Shown here in pieces: positions 12,441-27,383 of a DNA stretch of 64,000 nt. The position numbers were made by a program, and so were the translations under genes. The stretch comes from Actinostola sp. cb2023 (lineage: Eukaryota; Cnidaria; Anthozoa; Actiniaria; Actinostolidae), in assembly GCA_033675265.1 (NCBI GenBank), contig JAUJYZ010000773.1, positions 62,001-126,000 on the forward strand. Direction: 5' to 3'. The notes beneath the pieces were generated by a model. The model was not told where the DNA came from. It saw only the letters and a list, made by a program, of their open reading frames with translations, and searched no databases. The stretch's first letter is position 1, and each line of letters starts with the position of its first letter.

Positions 12441-12990
12441 GCCCACTTGGGGTTGTATGTACCATAGTACTCCTTGACAAAAGACACATTTGCTCAACCT
12501 TAGCCTCAATTCAGTGTAAATTATTGTTCACAAATACCAACAAGAACGGGGGGAAATGTTGACATTGGACAATTGAAACCTTTTTTTAATTCCACTGGTT
12601 ATTCTCTGGATTGAGGCTCAGGCTGAGCAAATGCATCTTTTGTCAAGGAATACAGCAGTGCGTAAACAACTCAAAGATACTCCTGATTACTGGTTTGGTC
12701 CAACACACATCCAATCTCTCACTATTAAAGTGCACTGCATACAGACATCCTAACACCTCCAGTAAACCAAATAGAGAATTCTCTTTTAATGATCTTTGTT
12801 AAGATACTTTTATTGCGGTTCTATTTTCATACCATATCTCATTTAATTATGTACAGTTTTATACAATATATTACAAATTAATCTAAATCTAAATTGGATA
12901 TGGCCACATTAAATTCCCTTATGAATAAATAGACAAATAGTTGAACTACACAACATTTCAAGAATTTAGACCCTTTTGCCAAATTGACAG
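12441..12990. other. Intergenic, no gene seen
   Basis: Contains an imperfect inverted pair, CTCAACCTTAGCCTC (12493) and GAGGCTCAGGCTGAG (12612), joined to matching TTGACAAAAGA / TCTTTTGTCAAGGA flanks. This suggests a small foldback element at about 12470-12650. Confidence 0.5.
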
Positions 12991-13455
12991 ACAGGGGGTG
13001 GGGTGAGCAGCACACACTATACAGGGTAACAAAATAACAATGAACAAAACAAGTCAGACAGGGGGTGGGGTGAGCAGGTGAGCAGCACACACTATACAGG
13101 GTAACAAAATAACAATGAACAAAACAAGTCAGACAGGGGGTGGGGTGAGCAGCACACACTATACAGGGTAACAAAATAACAATGAACAAAACAAGTCAGA
13201 CAGGGGGTGGGGTGAGCAGCACACACTATACAGGGTAACAAAATAACAATGAACAAAACAAGTCAGACAGGGGGTGGGGTGAGCAGGTGAGCAGCACACA
13301 CTTTATAGGGTAACAAAATAACAATGAACAAAACAAGTCAGACAGGGGGTGGGGTGAGTAGCACACACTTTATAGGGTAACAAAATAACAATGAACAAAA
13401 CAAGTCAGACAGGGGGTGGGGTGAGTAGCAGATACTCTACAGGGTAACAAAATTA
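12990..13455. repeat. Minisatellite, about 62-70 bp unit, 7 copies
   Basis: Unit contains GACAGGGGGTGGGGTGAGC, AGCACACACTATACAGGG and ACAAAATAACAATGAAC. Some units duplicate GAGCAGGTGAGCAG, giving the length variation. Confidence 0.93.
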
Positions 13456-13639
13456 CAATGAACAATAAACAAGTTTTAGTACTATATAAGCTATGACCAT
13501 ATTCTACCTACAATCTTTCTATCCATACTTGTCGCTCATTGACTGCTTTCCCAGACATTGATTCATGATTTTCTACCTGACCTGACAACGTTTATGTAAC
13601 GATACATGTATATACATGTATATACTGCATGCCTAACCC

Positions 13640-13646
13640 TTTAACC

Positions 13647-13684
<38 letters not shown>
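13640..13684. repeat. (ATT)n microsatellite
   Basis: Uninterrupted TTA/ATT repeat between the 13-kb minisatellite and the CACAG array. The surrounding 13460-14065 holds no visible gene. Confidence 0.9.
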
Positions 13685-13685
<1 letters not shown>

Positions 13686-14067
13686 TAACGTACTATACCT
13701 TGTTGAGTCTGATTCAACCTGCTCAATTATTTTGCTTGGCAATTAAATATACATGATGTATTCATATGGTTTGAATCCGTCATATACATGATGTGTATAT
13801 ATATATATGTTATGTACATTTAGCAAGTTTTATCTAATTGATAGATCTGTAAACATGAAATGACATGCTTGGCAACAAATCTGCCATCACTTCAGCCATT
13901 GTCGCTGGGAATTGAACCACTGACACAATAGTATCATTGGATAACATTATCCCTATAACAAATATGCTTAATATTAGTCCAAGGAGAATTTTAAAATTCT
14001 CATTACCAGTACTCAATTTAATATTTAGTAGTACATTGTCTTATATTGTATACAAAATAGTAATGGT

Positions 14068-14386
14068 TACAGCACAGCACAGCACAGCACAGCACAGCAC
14101 AGCACAGCACAGCACAGCACAGCACAGCACAGCACAGCACAGCACAGCACAGCACAGCACAGCACAGCACAGCACAGCACAGCACAGCACAGCACAGCAC
14201 AGCACAGCACAGCACAGCACAGCACAGCACAGCACAGCACAGCACAGCACAGCACAGCACAGCACAGCACAGCACAGCACAGCACAGCACAGCACAGCAC
14301 AGCACAGCACAGCACAGCACAGCACAGCACAGCACAGCACAGCACAGCACAGCACAGCACAGCACAGCACAGCACAGCACAGCACA
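14068..14386. repeat. (CACAG)n pentanucleotide array, about 64 copies
   Basis: Essentially perfect five-base repeat for about 320 bp. A five-base repeat without a stop codon stays open in all six frames, which explains the long predicted peptides here. Confidence 0.98.
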
Positions 14387-14703
14387 TGGCTCCATGTATT
14401 TGCACCACACATTTACAAATTTATCTGATAAATGTCTGAACTGAAGCAAAAGGGTAAAACACATGACAGTTACAATTTAAAAGAATTGCACTCAGAGGCC
14501 CTCGAAATAACTAATAGTTATTGTTCTATGTACAATGTACCTACCAACTCACTCTATTCTCTGTCATTCTTTGCAGTGTTTTTTGGAGTTTCTTTAGAAG
14601 ATGAGTGATCCTAATATCAACAAATACAACATTGATTAACAACAATGAAGCAAAGTGAACATATTAAATGAATGAAAGAAAAAATGAGAAACAATATATT
14701 TCT

Positions 14704-14842
14704 TCGTAAAGTAAGTTCCAGCATTTCGTCAAGCGTAAATCAATACTCAGTAAAATTCGAGCCCAGACGGGTTCAATTGGCTTGAATTTTTCCAAGTCTT
14801 TATTTACACTTGTCGAAATGCTAGAACTTACTTTACGAACTA
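14704..14842. mobile_element. Small foldback element downstream of EGLN
   Basis: Inverted arms of about 37 bp: TCGTAAAGTAAGTTCCAGC (14703) against GCTAGAACTTACTTTACGA (14820). The element contains an AATAAA on the minus strand. Confidence 0.65.
14799..14804 (-). terminator. Candidate polyadenylation signal for EGLN
   Basis: AATAAA on the minus strand, about 115 bases after the proposed EGLN stop, inside the foldback element at 14704-14842. If used, the mobile element supplies the 3' end. Confidence 0.4.
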
Positions 14843-14918
14843 TACCCTGGGCACCAGAGGCCGAGAGGGGACGGGAGAGACTGGGTATACAAACTATTAC
14901 CAAGCGACAAATTACTCT

Positions 14919-19233
<4,315 letters not shown>

Positions 19234-19655
19234 CCACTTCCAATGCCCTGAATACGAGAAAATAACATGAAATTGTGAAGGTAAAATATGGTTGTTGAAT
19301 GTTGTACGCTGAACATGGAACAGCCAGGAACGCCTGGTAGATATTACAACAACAATCTCGTACACCACAGGGATCCCATTCATATTAGGTTTCTTTCTTT
19401 CGTTATTTTCGAACAATTTATTTGTCATCTGACTAACGATTGAACGCTTACTTTCTTTCTAGTTTCTTTTTATATTGTGTCCGGGGTTTTTATTTGTCTA
19501 TCTGTTTATTTATATTTATTTATTCAACTATTTTTCATTTCTTCTTGCTGTATCTCTTTCCACATTGTTATTTTCCATTCTTTTTCAGTTTCTGCTGAGT
19601 TCAGTTTTTGGATAAAATTATCATTGATCCCGATCAGTGTGTAAAAATCGAACTT
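19234..19655. other. 5' flank of EGLN
   Basis: Presumed promoter and 5'UTR region of the minus-strand EGLN gene. The frame stays open to 19428 on the minus strand. TTTTCTCGTATTCAG ending at 19252 could be a splice acceptor, in which case a further 5' exon lies upstream. No conserved coding is seen there. Confidence 0.4.
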
Positions 19656-19659
19656 TGCC

Positions 19660-20335
19660 TGAGAGAGAGTTTGGCACTCCCATATACTGGCTCTATATAG
19701 GTATGTGCCGCCGTTTAGGGTATGGTTTTTGAACCTCCAGATCCTTAAATTGGGAACAAATTTTACATATTATTATTATTACTATTATCACCGTATTTTG
19801 CTTTTTCACTATGAAATAAACTGATTTCGACCCTTGAATAGGGTACACTTTTTTTGTTGTTAAAAAAAATCATCCGCTTAGCGTAACAGACGTCCGCGTA
19901 TGTACTTCTGATATTAGCGATTTCCAAAGGAATAGTATTCACTTATTCCTTAAATTGGGTCTATATTTCAGTGAGAACCTTGAAGGGAATAATTTTCCAA
20001 TTTGCAATCCTTAAATAGGGTCAGGGTTTCACCATCACGGGCGGATTTAGGTTGGGGCGAAGGAGGCGCACGCCCCCCCCCCTTAATTCGAATATACCTT
20101 TTATTTACATAAAATTTGGCTGAAGCCAATGTCCAACCTGAACGCTCCCCCCCCCCCCCCCCTTTTTTGCAAAATCCATGGATCCCGGGGGGGGGGGGGG
20201 TACTCCCTTTGTAGGGGTGATCGGCGGTCGGTTTTGAAAACGACCCCTAAAAGGTATGCATAAATTAAAAGAGCTCTTGAAGCCATGTTGATTTCAACCC
20301 CTAAAAGGTACGACATATATGACCATTCATAGTAA
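19660..20335. mobile_element. Diverged copies of a TACTCCC-ended element
   Basis: Shares GGTATGTG.C..C, GGGTATGGTTTT, CCGCTTAGCGTAACAG and GATATTAGCGATTTCC in the same order as the more complete copy at 22265-22678. The right part adds a G run followed by TACTCCC at 20187-20205. It contains polyG/polyC runs of 12-14 bases. Confidence 0.6.
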
Positions 20336-20689
20336 AATAATCATACCTTCCTTTGTACTGTACTTACTTTTTAGTTTGTCGGGTGTAATCTGTTGGAGTT
20401 TTTCTCTGCTGTGAATCATTCTCATAAGTCTACTGAGTAGCGAAGCTGTTTTTGGTAGTTCAATTCACCGTCATCTACTCTCAATATTACTCTTATATTC
20501 TAGTCTTCTTGGTATATAACAAAAAGAATGGTAAGAATATCAATAACGCCATTTATATCAGTTCCACCACAAGTACATGAGTTGGCGCACGTCTATATCG
20601 CCGCCAGTGACGCCTGGCACAATTCGACTATAAACATATGTTAGATACGGTTTGCATTATAAATCCTTCGTAGTGTCAAAGTGAGATAA

Positions 20690-20712
20690 ATTTTATTTTT
20701 TTTTTTTTTTAT
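20690..20712. repeat. Poly-T tract
   Basis: About 20 consecutive T with one A interruption. Nothing else is recognisable in 20340-20850. Confidence 0.7.
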
Positions 20713-20852
20713 TTAGTAACTTAACACAGACTGAGAACGGACTGAGAACGGACAGCTCAGCCTGAGATTACAAATACAGTAAATTTGCACGTTACGTTTT
20801 TAAAATACACTAACAATACATTGTAACTTGAGCTAAGGAATACACATGTAAT

Positions 20853-21765
20853 ATATAGCTACTACCCTTCCCAGTAGAGCGAGTCACCTACGATTTTTTC
20901 ATGACCTTCGTAGTGGCTGTTTCGTTAACCGCAAGTTGGTTTGAAAGCCATCACGTGGTATGTTTGTGTGTACCACGAGATCAATGTTTTCACATCACGT
21001 GATGCAGTTCGCATGTGTACATGTATATCAATACCCATCAACCAATCAAAATTTACCATTCTCACGCCTGATATGAACAACATATTATTTTTACAGTTAA
21101 GTCGGCTAGATCTAACGATCTAACGTGTTTGAAAAATCCAACACAATCGTCAACTGTGAGTTCTTGTAAACATCTGTAAACTCCCTCGTGAACGCTTCAC
21201 AAATTTCCTAAGAGCAATGCTTGTTTTAAAAAGCTAGTTCAGTAGGTGTGCAAGTGCATAACCGCCTTCGTAGTGGTGGGTTGTTGTCTAGTATACTGTA
21301 GAATTAATTTTCTAGCGTGAACTAAATTAGAATAAGATTAGCGAACTGCATCACGTGATGCGAAAACATTGATCTCGTGGTACACACAAACATACCACGT
21401 GATGGCTTTCAAACCAACTTGCGGTTAACGAAACATCCACTACGAAGGCGATGAAAAAGTCGTAGGTGACTCGCTCTACTGGGAAGGGTAGTAATTGCAT
21501 AATCGTTGTCGGGTTGAATGATAAATCATAGAAGCTGAGACCGCAAGGATGGATGGGAAATCAGTTCATGACCCGCATTACATACAGATATATTCAATGT
21601 TCTCGTAGTTCTGAAGATGTATGAGCTATCTTAACTAAGATCCTACAAGTCTGGATAAAAAGGTCGATGATTTGACGGCGTTATTTGAGAGTTTTAATTT
21701 CCCAGAATTCCTTTTGGTCCGCTTTCATGATTTTCAACCCGACAACGATTATGCAATTAGCTATA
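20853..21765. mobile_element. TATAGCTAATTGCATAATCG MITE, copy 1, split by insertion
   Basis: Same family as 36706-36986 and 48575-48860. Terminal repeats of about 30 bp read AATTGCATAATCGTTGTCGG at the left and CCGACAACGATTATGCAATT at the right. The left tip (TATATAGC at 20852-20859) is separated from the body (21494 onward) by the foldback element at 20862-21491. Confidence 0.85.
20862..21491. mobile_element. 630-bp foldback MITE with TA target duplication
   Basis: Long inverted arms, 20862-21013 and 21341-21491, about 150 bp and nearly identical, starting CTACCCTTCCCAGTAGAGCG. TA dinucleotides flank it (20860-20861 and 21492-21493). Removing the element and one TA rebuilds the TATAGCTAATTGCAT end seen in two other MITE copies. 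A TA duplication is typical of Tc1/mariner. The arms contain CATCACGTGATG palindromes. Confidence 0.88.
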
Positions 21766-22033
21766 CAGCGATTTGCAAAAATTCTGTAAAATCCTAATAT
21801 ATTGATATATCGATATATAGTAATTTGCATAATCCTAATTCTTTGATTTTAGCTATTATTAAACCTGAATCTAAACCCAATTAACCTTTGTAGTATGTAT
21901 GTGAAAAAACAATTGAAAAAATGGAACATTAGAGGGCTTATTCAGCCATTTTATGATGAAAATTACCCACAATGCACCCGATATATTGATATATTGATCT
22001 ATTTGATTTTTACATAATTTTTGCAAATCGCTG
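21766..22033. mobile_element. CAGCGATTTGCAAA MITE with TA duplication
   Basis: 268-bp element. Its termini CAGCGATTTGCAAAAAT and ATTTTTGCAAATCGCTG are inverted and flanked by TA. The interior contains CACCCGATATATTGATATA, shared with the elements at 39743-40027 and 48892-49172. Confidence 0.82.
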
Positions 22034-22264
22034 TATATACATGTATAAACGGAACGAAATATGGAAGTACGCTAGACTTCGCATGTGGGCTCTGTACCGC
22101 CGGTAAAGAGAGGAAGCACCACACACATTGACTTAACAGTCTCGAGTCGCTTTGAACGTAAAGACGATTAGGGTAGACTGTTATCACTCAAATCATTTCT
22201 CTTCTGAACGTGCGACAGCTCATGTAAAGTATCAGTTATGTTCGCCCGTCGATGGCTATTCATT

Positions 22265-22678
22265 CAATACCCGGGGGGGGGGGGGGGTACTCCCATATAT
22301 ATGCTATATAGGCTATATAGGTATGTGACCCCGAATAGGAATAGGGTATGGTTTTGAACCTCCTGATCCTTAAATTGGGTACCATATTATGCTTTTTCAC
22401 CAAAATAAAATATTCGATCTTTAATTTAGGTAAACTTTTTTTAATTTGACAAAAAAAATCCGCTTAGCGTAACAGCCAGCGTATGCACTTCTGATATTAG
22501 CGATTTCCAAAGGAATACTATTCACTTTTTCCTTAAATTGGGTCTATATTTCAGTGACAAATCCTTGGAAAGGGTATGAATTTTCCAATTCTTCATCCTT
22601 AAATAGGGTCAGGGTTTCGACATCCCGGGGGCACACCCCTATCCTAAATTTCCGGGAGTACCCCTCCCCCCCCGGTCA
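22265..22678. mobile_element. Element bounded by G-run/TACTCCC inverted ends
   Basis: Begins CCCGGG plus a G run and TACTCCC, and ends GGGAGTACCCC plus a C run. About 410 bp, non-coding, with AGGGTATGGTTTTGAACC and two CCTTAAATTGGG/CCTTAAATAGGG motifs. Confidence 0.75.
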
Positions 22679-22689
22679 ATAGCATCAAC

Positions 22690-24741
22690 TCCATTTCTGT
22701 CCATTATTATTATTATATTTAATTATTATATGTGTATACGCAATTCAGTCCTTATGCTGCAAACTATAATGTGTAATAATAAACGATCTATCGATCCGTA
22801 ATGTCTTTCTCGTATCTTGCGTTCATTTGGTCGTTTTCCCCGGCGCATGCCGTCTATCAGCAACATTCAGTCATTAAATCTTTATATTCAATAAACGAGG
22901 TCAAATGAGTGTGATGCATGGCAAGTGGGAGCATGATCGCCTACACGTATAGCGTAGCGTTAATGGCTTTTATAATACCTCTTTTGTTTTATATTACGAT
23001 ATCAATACTAGAACATTCTCAGCGGTACGTGCGGTATTCCTCGATGTTTCAATCAGTTACTGATGCACTCAAATTGAGCAAATAAAATGTACTTATTTCT
23101 TTTCCTCGCGTAAACAGACTTCGGTTGGAAGGTGCGCGCGCATCCGCGTTTATGATGAAAAGGAGAACAATATATTTGTAATCGAATTTTCCTTGGAGAA
23201 CGCACCAATGTTGTCTACAAAGTGACTGACTGCATATTTAATGAGATCATATTCTTCGTTGGGCGCTGACGTAAATGGAAAATATTCCTTGCTTTTAATA
23301 AAACCAAAGTACCTTCTTCTGAAAGAGATATAAAAAATAAATATATCTGCCAATTTTGGGCCTACAACGATGTTTCATTTCAAAGATAGGAGCCTTCTAT
23401 ATATACCTTGGTTTTACAGTAAATGTATGGCGCCGCCTACCCTGGTTCCAGAGTCTCGAAAGTCGGGTCCACGAAGTCGAGTCCGAAGGACGAGCAGACT
23501 ACTTTTCCTCCTCCCCAGGCCCCATGCTTCACTCGCCTCCCCACTAATAGTAGCCGCTGGAACCAGACTCGTACCCAGTCGTTACTTACCGTGGAAAGGG
23601 AAGTAACCGGACCGGAAAGGGAAGTAACCGGAAAGCGCGCTAAGGCGCTTGGGAAGGAGGCGCGCGCCCATATTCCGAGTAAGAAAAGCGACTGGGAACG
23701 AGTCTGCTCTGCGCCGCCATGTTGGTGTACAATTCTGTACACCAATATGGCGGACCAAATATCAAAGTTCAAAATTACGTTAATATTTTATTTATCTAAT
23801 TCCTTCGTTTTAGTTATTCCAAGTCCAGAAACCGATAAATAATCTAGGCAGTTTTCCCCAAACCCGGGATACACGGTGTCAAGCGAGATTGCGTGACAGA
23901 AATCGTCTGAAATTTGGCGAGAAGACTCATTTTAAGCACACACACAGAATATCAAACCAACAGTTTTGTGTAATGCATAGAATCAATTTTAAGATTTTCG
24001 TGACGTCATTGTGCCCACCAAGCTAGAATTGTTTGCAATGCATTTTATTGACATTGAACCAGCATTGTTCGGATAGGTGGACTTCTGATTGGTTCTGTGT
24101 TTCCCTAAGGATTTGGGACCACGCAAGCTGTTAGCATTGTCTAAGATGGAGCAATGGTCTAATAGGGTTTATCTGAAGTTATGGCTTAGGGGCCGGATAT
24201 ACCCTCCCTCGCTGGCCTTTTGGTTACCTAGTTTTATCAGAAGTACATTATGTACTTCTGGTTTTATGTAGCACCGGGATAACGCGGGCGGGGCTGAAAT
24301 CTTCACCCTCTACGTAAGTCGATTCGATGTCTCAGATTGTAAAAGGCACTAAATTAAATAACAAGTTCAAAAAAAGTTCAAATTCTTAGAATGTCTCGGG
24401 AGAATCGTCCCATTTTTTACTGATTTGCTGATTTTTATTTTATCATCGAGGGAGGGGAGGGGAGGAGCTGTTATGACCAACCCGAGGTACAGGGTTCGAG
24501 CCTCCCTGGGATCGATTTTTTATTATTTTCTTTTCATTCATGATATTTCTTCATCTTATTGATGTTTTTTTTCCGGTTTCAACACCGTAAAGCATTAAAT
24601 AGATCAATTTTTGAAAGATTATTTTCCAGAGAAAAGCAGGTGATAAAACAATCTGACGATTTGAATTAAAGTTCTATATTTAAGAGATAAATACATGATT
24701 TACTACATTAAATAACCGTTTGCACACTCTGTGATCTTTGT

Positions 24742-24773
<32 letters not shown>

Positions 24774-24845
24774 AACAACAAAAATATTTTTTTCTACCAT
24801 AAACTACAATGTACCAAAATTACATTAAAAATTTCAGAAACAATA
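22690..24845. other. Intergenic, no gene seen
   Basis: Overlapping open frames at 23356-23842 are not gene-like. They run across a GC-rich patch with duplicated GAAAGGGAAGTAACCGGA and a hairpin (GCCGCCATGTTGGTGTACA and its complement, 23711-23754). Confidence 0.55.
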
Positions 24846-24847
24846 TA

Positions 24848-25265
24848 ACTGAGGTTTACAGGTTACTATAACAGGTTTACAGGTAAATATAACAGGTTTA
24901 CAGGTTACTATAACAGGTTTACAGGTTAATATAACAGGTTTACAGTTAAATATAACAGGTTTACAGGAAAATATAACAGGTTTACAAAAATATAACAGGT
25001 TTACAGGAAAATATAACAGGTTTACAAGTTACTATAACAGGTTTACAGGTTAATATAACAGGTTTACAGGTAAATATAACAGGTTTACAGGTTACTATAA
25101 CAAGTTTACAGGTTAATATAACAGGTTTACAGATTACTATATAACAGGTTTACAGGTTAATATAACAGGTTTACAGGTAAATATAACAGGTTTACAGGTA
25201 AATATACAGGTTTACAGGTATATATAACACAATTTACAGGTTAATATAACAGGTTTACATGTCGT
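24848..25265. repeat. 21-bp minisatellite, about 19 copies
   Basis: Unit AACAGGTTTACAGGTTAATAT with variants AAATAT and ACTAT. The unit reappears singly at 25482-25498 inside the following ATA-rich tract. Confidence 0.95.
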
Positions 25266-25334
25266 TGCATGCCCCCCTTCGGTTTACATTTGATTATATA
25301 TGCAGGTTTACATGTGCAGTATAAATATATAACA

Positions 25335-25336
25335 CC

Positions 25337-25370
<34 letters not shown>

Positions 25371-25458
25371 TAATTACAGGTAATAATATAACATAATAAT
25401 TTAATAATAATAATAATAATAATAATTTACAATAATAATAATAATAATAATAATAATA
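25335..25458. repeat. (AAT)n microsatellite, interrupted
   Basis: Three blocks of AAT repeats separated by ATTACAGGT- and TTTACA-like pieces of the neighbouring 21-bp unit. Confidence 0.9.
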
Positions 25459-25559
25459 TTCATTGAAGTGTTTTCAGGAAAATATAACAGGTTTACAGCA
25501 CAAACATACAAGGTTCAAATCCGAATTCTGCGGAACATGGACCAAAATGTTTAGCAGTA

Positions 25560-27203
25560 AACCCATACAGGTTTAGCAGAAGTCCATGTTGCTAGCAGAA
25601 GTCCATGTTGCTAGCAGAAGTCCATGTTGCTAGCAGAAGTCCATCGCTAGCGCTTTAGAAGTCCATGTTGCTAGCAGAAGTTTCGCTAGCGCTAGCAGAA
25701 GTCCATGTCAGGTTTACAGAAGTAAATGTCGCTAGCAGAAGCCCATGTCGCTAGCAGAAGTCCATGTCGCTAGCAGAAGCCCATGTTGCTAGCAGAAGTC
25801 CATGTCGCTAGCAGAATAACATGTTTTACAGTTCATGTCGCTAGCAGAAGCCCATGTCGCTAGCAGAAGCACCATGTCGCTAGCAGAAGCCCATGTTGCT
25901 AGCAGAAGTCCATGTCGCTAGCAGAAGCCCATGTCGCTAGCAGAAGTTCAGTCATGTCGCTAGCAGAAGTTCATGTCCGGTCGCTAGCAGAAGCCCCATG
26001 TTGCTAGCAGAAGCCCCATGTTGCTAGCAGAAGCCCCATGTCGCTAGCAGAAGCCCCATGTCGCTAGCAGAAGCCCATGTTGCTAGCAGAAGCCCATGTC
26101 GCTAGCAGAAGCCCATGTCGCTAGCAGAAGCCCCATGTTGCTAGCAGAAGCCCCATGTTGCTAGCAGAAGCACCATGTCGCTAGCAGAAGCCCATGTTGC
26201 TAGCAGAAGCCCCATCTTTGCTAGCAGAAGCCCCATGTCGCTAGCAGAAGCCCATGTTGCTAGCAGAAGTCCATGTCGCTAGCAGAAGCCCATGTTGCTA
26301 GCAGAATATGTCGCTAGCATAAGCCCCATGTTGCTAGCAGAAGCACCATGTCGCTAGCAGAAGCCCATGTTGCTAGCAGAAGCCCATGTCGCTAGCAGAA
26401 GCCCATGTTGCTAGCAGAAGCACCATGTCGCTAGCAGAAGCCCATGTTGCTAGCAGAAGCCCATGTTGCTAGCAGAAGCCCCATGTTGCTAGCAGAAGCA
26501 CCATGTCGCTAGCAGAAGCCCATGTTGCTAGCAGAACTGAGTCCATGTCGCTAGCAGAAGCCCATGTCGCTAGCAGAAGTTTCATGTCGCTAGCAGAAGT
26601 CCATGTCGCTAGCAGAAGCCCATGTCGCTAGCAGAAGCCCCATGTCGCTAGCAGAAGCCCCATGTTGCTAGCAGAAGCCCCATGTTGCTAGCAGAAGCCC
26701 CATGTCGCTAGCAGAAGCCCCATGTCGCTAGCAGAAGCCCATGTCGCTAGCAGAAGCCCATGTCGCTAGCAGAAGCCCCATGTCGCTAGCAGAAGCCCAT
26801 GTCGCTAGCAGAAGCCCATGTCGCTAGCAGAAGCCCCATGTTGCTAGCAGAAGCCCCATGTTGCTAGCAGAAGCCCCATGTTGCTAGCAGAAGCCCCATG
26901 TCGCTAGCAGAAGCCCCATGTTGCTAGCAGAAGCCCCATGTTAATTGCTAGCAGAAGCCCCATGTCGCTAGAAGAAGCCCATGTTGCTAGCAGAAGCCCC
27001 ATGTTGCTAGCAGAAGCCCATGTTGCTAGCAGAATCCCATGTCGCTAGCAGAAGCCCATGTCGCTAGCAGAAGCCCATGTCGCTAGCAGAATCCCATGTT
27101 GCTAGCAGAATCCCATGTTGCTAGCAGAAGCCCATGTTGCTAGCAGAAGCCCATGTTGCTAGCAGAAGCCCATGTTGCTAGCAGAAGCCCATGTTGCTAG
27201 CTA
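25560..27203. repeat. 19-20-bp GCTAGC minisatellite, roughly 80 copies
   Basis: Unit TGTCGCTAGCAGAAGCCCA or TGTTGCTAGCAGAAGCCCCA. The six-base palindrome GCTAGC is almost invariant, while CGCTAGC/TGCTAGC and CCCA/CCCCA/TCCA vary. The array ends about 40 bases beyond the candidate GPCR polyadenylation signal. Confidence 0.98.
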
Positions 27204-27242
27204 TTAGATTTTGTTCCACCTTATATTTCTGTTTGATATATT

Positions 27243-27248
27243 TTTATT
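27243..27248 (-). terminator. Candidate polyadenylation signal for the GPCR
   Basis: AATAAA on the minus strand, about 135 bases after the GPCR stop and just before the GCTAGC array. Confidence 0.5.
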
Positions 27249-27383
27249 TACACGGACCATCGAGCTTAGAAGTATGGCACTGTCTGTCACAATCCCAATA
27301 TCTTTTGCGAATCGCCCAAACCCCAAAGTATCGAGTCCAAAAGCCTTTGTATATTTACAAGGGAGGTGAGGGTCAAATGCACA

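Noticed and set aside
13850..13960. Minus-strand GGTTCAATTCC resembling a tRNA T-arm or SINE promoter
   Set aside because: No A-box at the expected distance and no 3' tail; a single motif is not enough.
14018..14464. Overlapping long frames encoding Cys-Ala-Val-Leu or Ser-Thr-Ala-Gln-His repeats
   Set aside because: A five-base repeat is open in every frame; no start, splice or conserved flank supports coding.
23356..23842. Overlapping plus-strand frames up to 139 residues
   Set aside because: GC-rich local repeats and a hairpin explain them; no recognisable domain or splice context.
24440..24520. tRNA-like stretch with a B-box GGTTCGAGCC
   Set aside because: No matching A-box, acceptor stem or anticodon arm could be folded around it; at best a decayed tRNA-derived repeat.
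25560..27203. CRISPR-like regular spacing of a short palindromic repeat
   Set aside because: The whole 19-20-bp unit repeats, there are no unique spacers, and the genome is eukaryotic.
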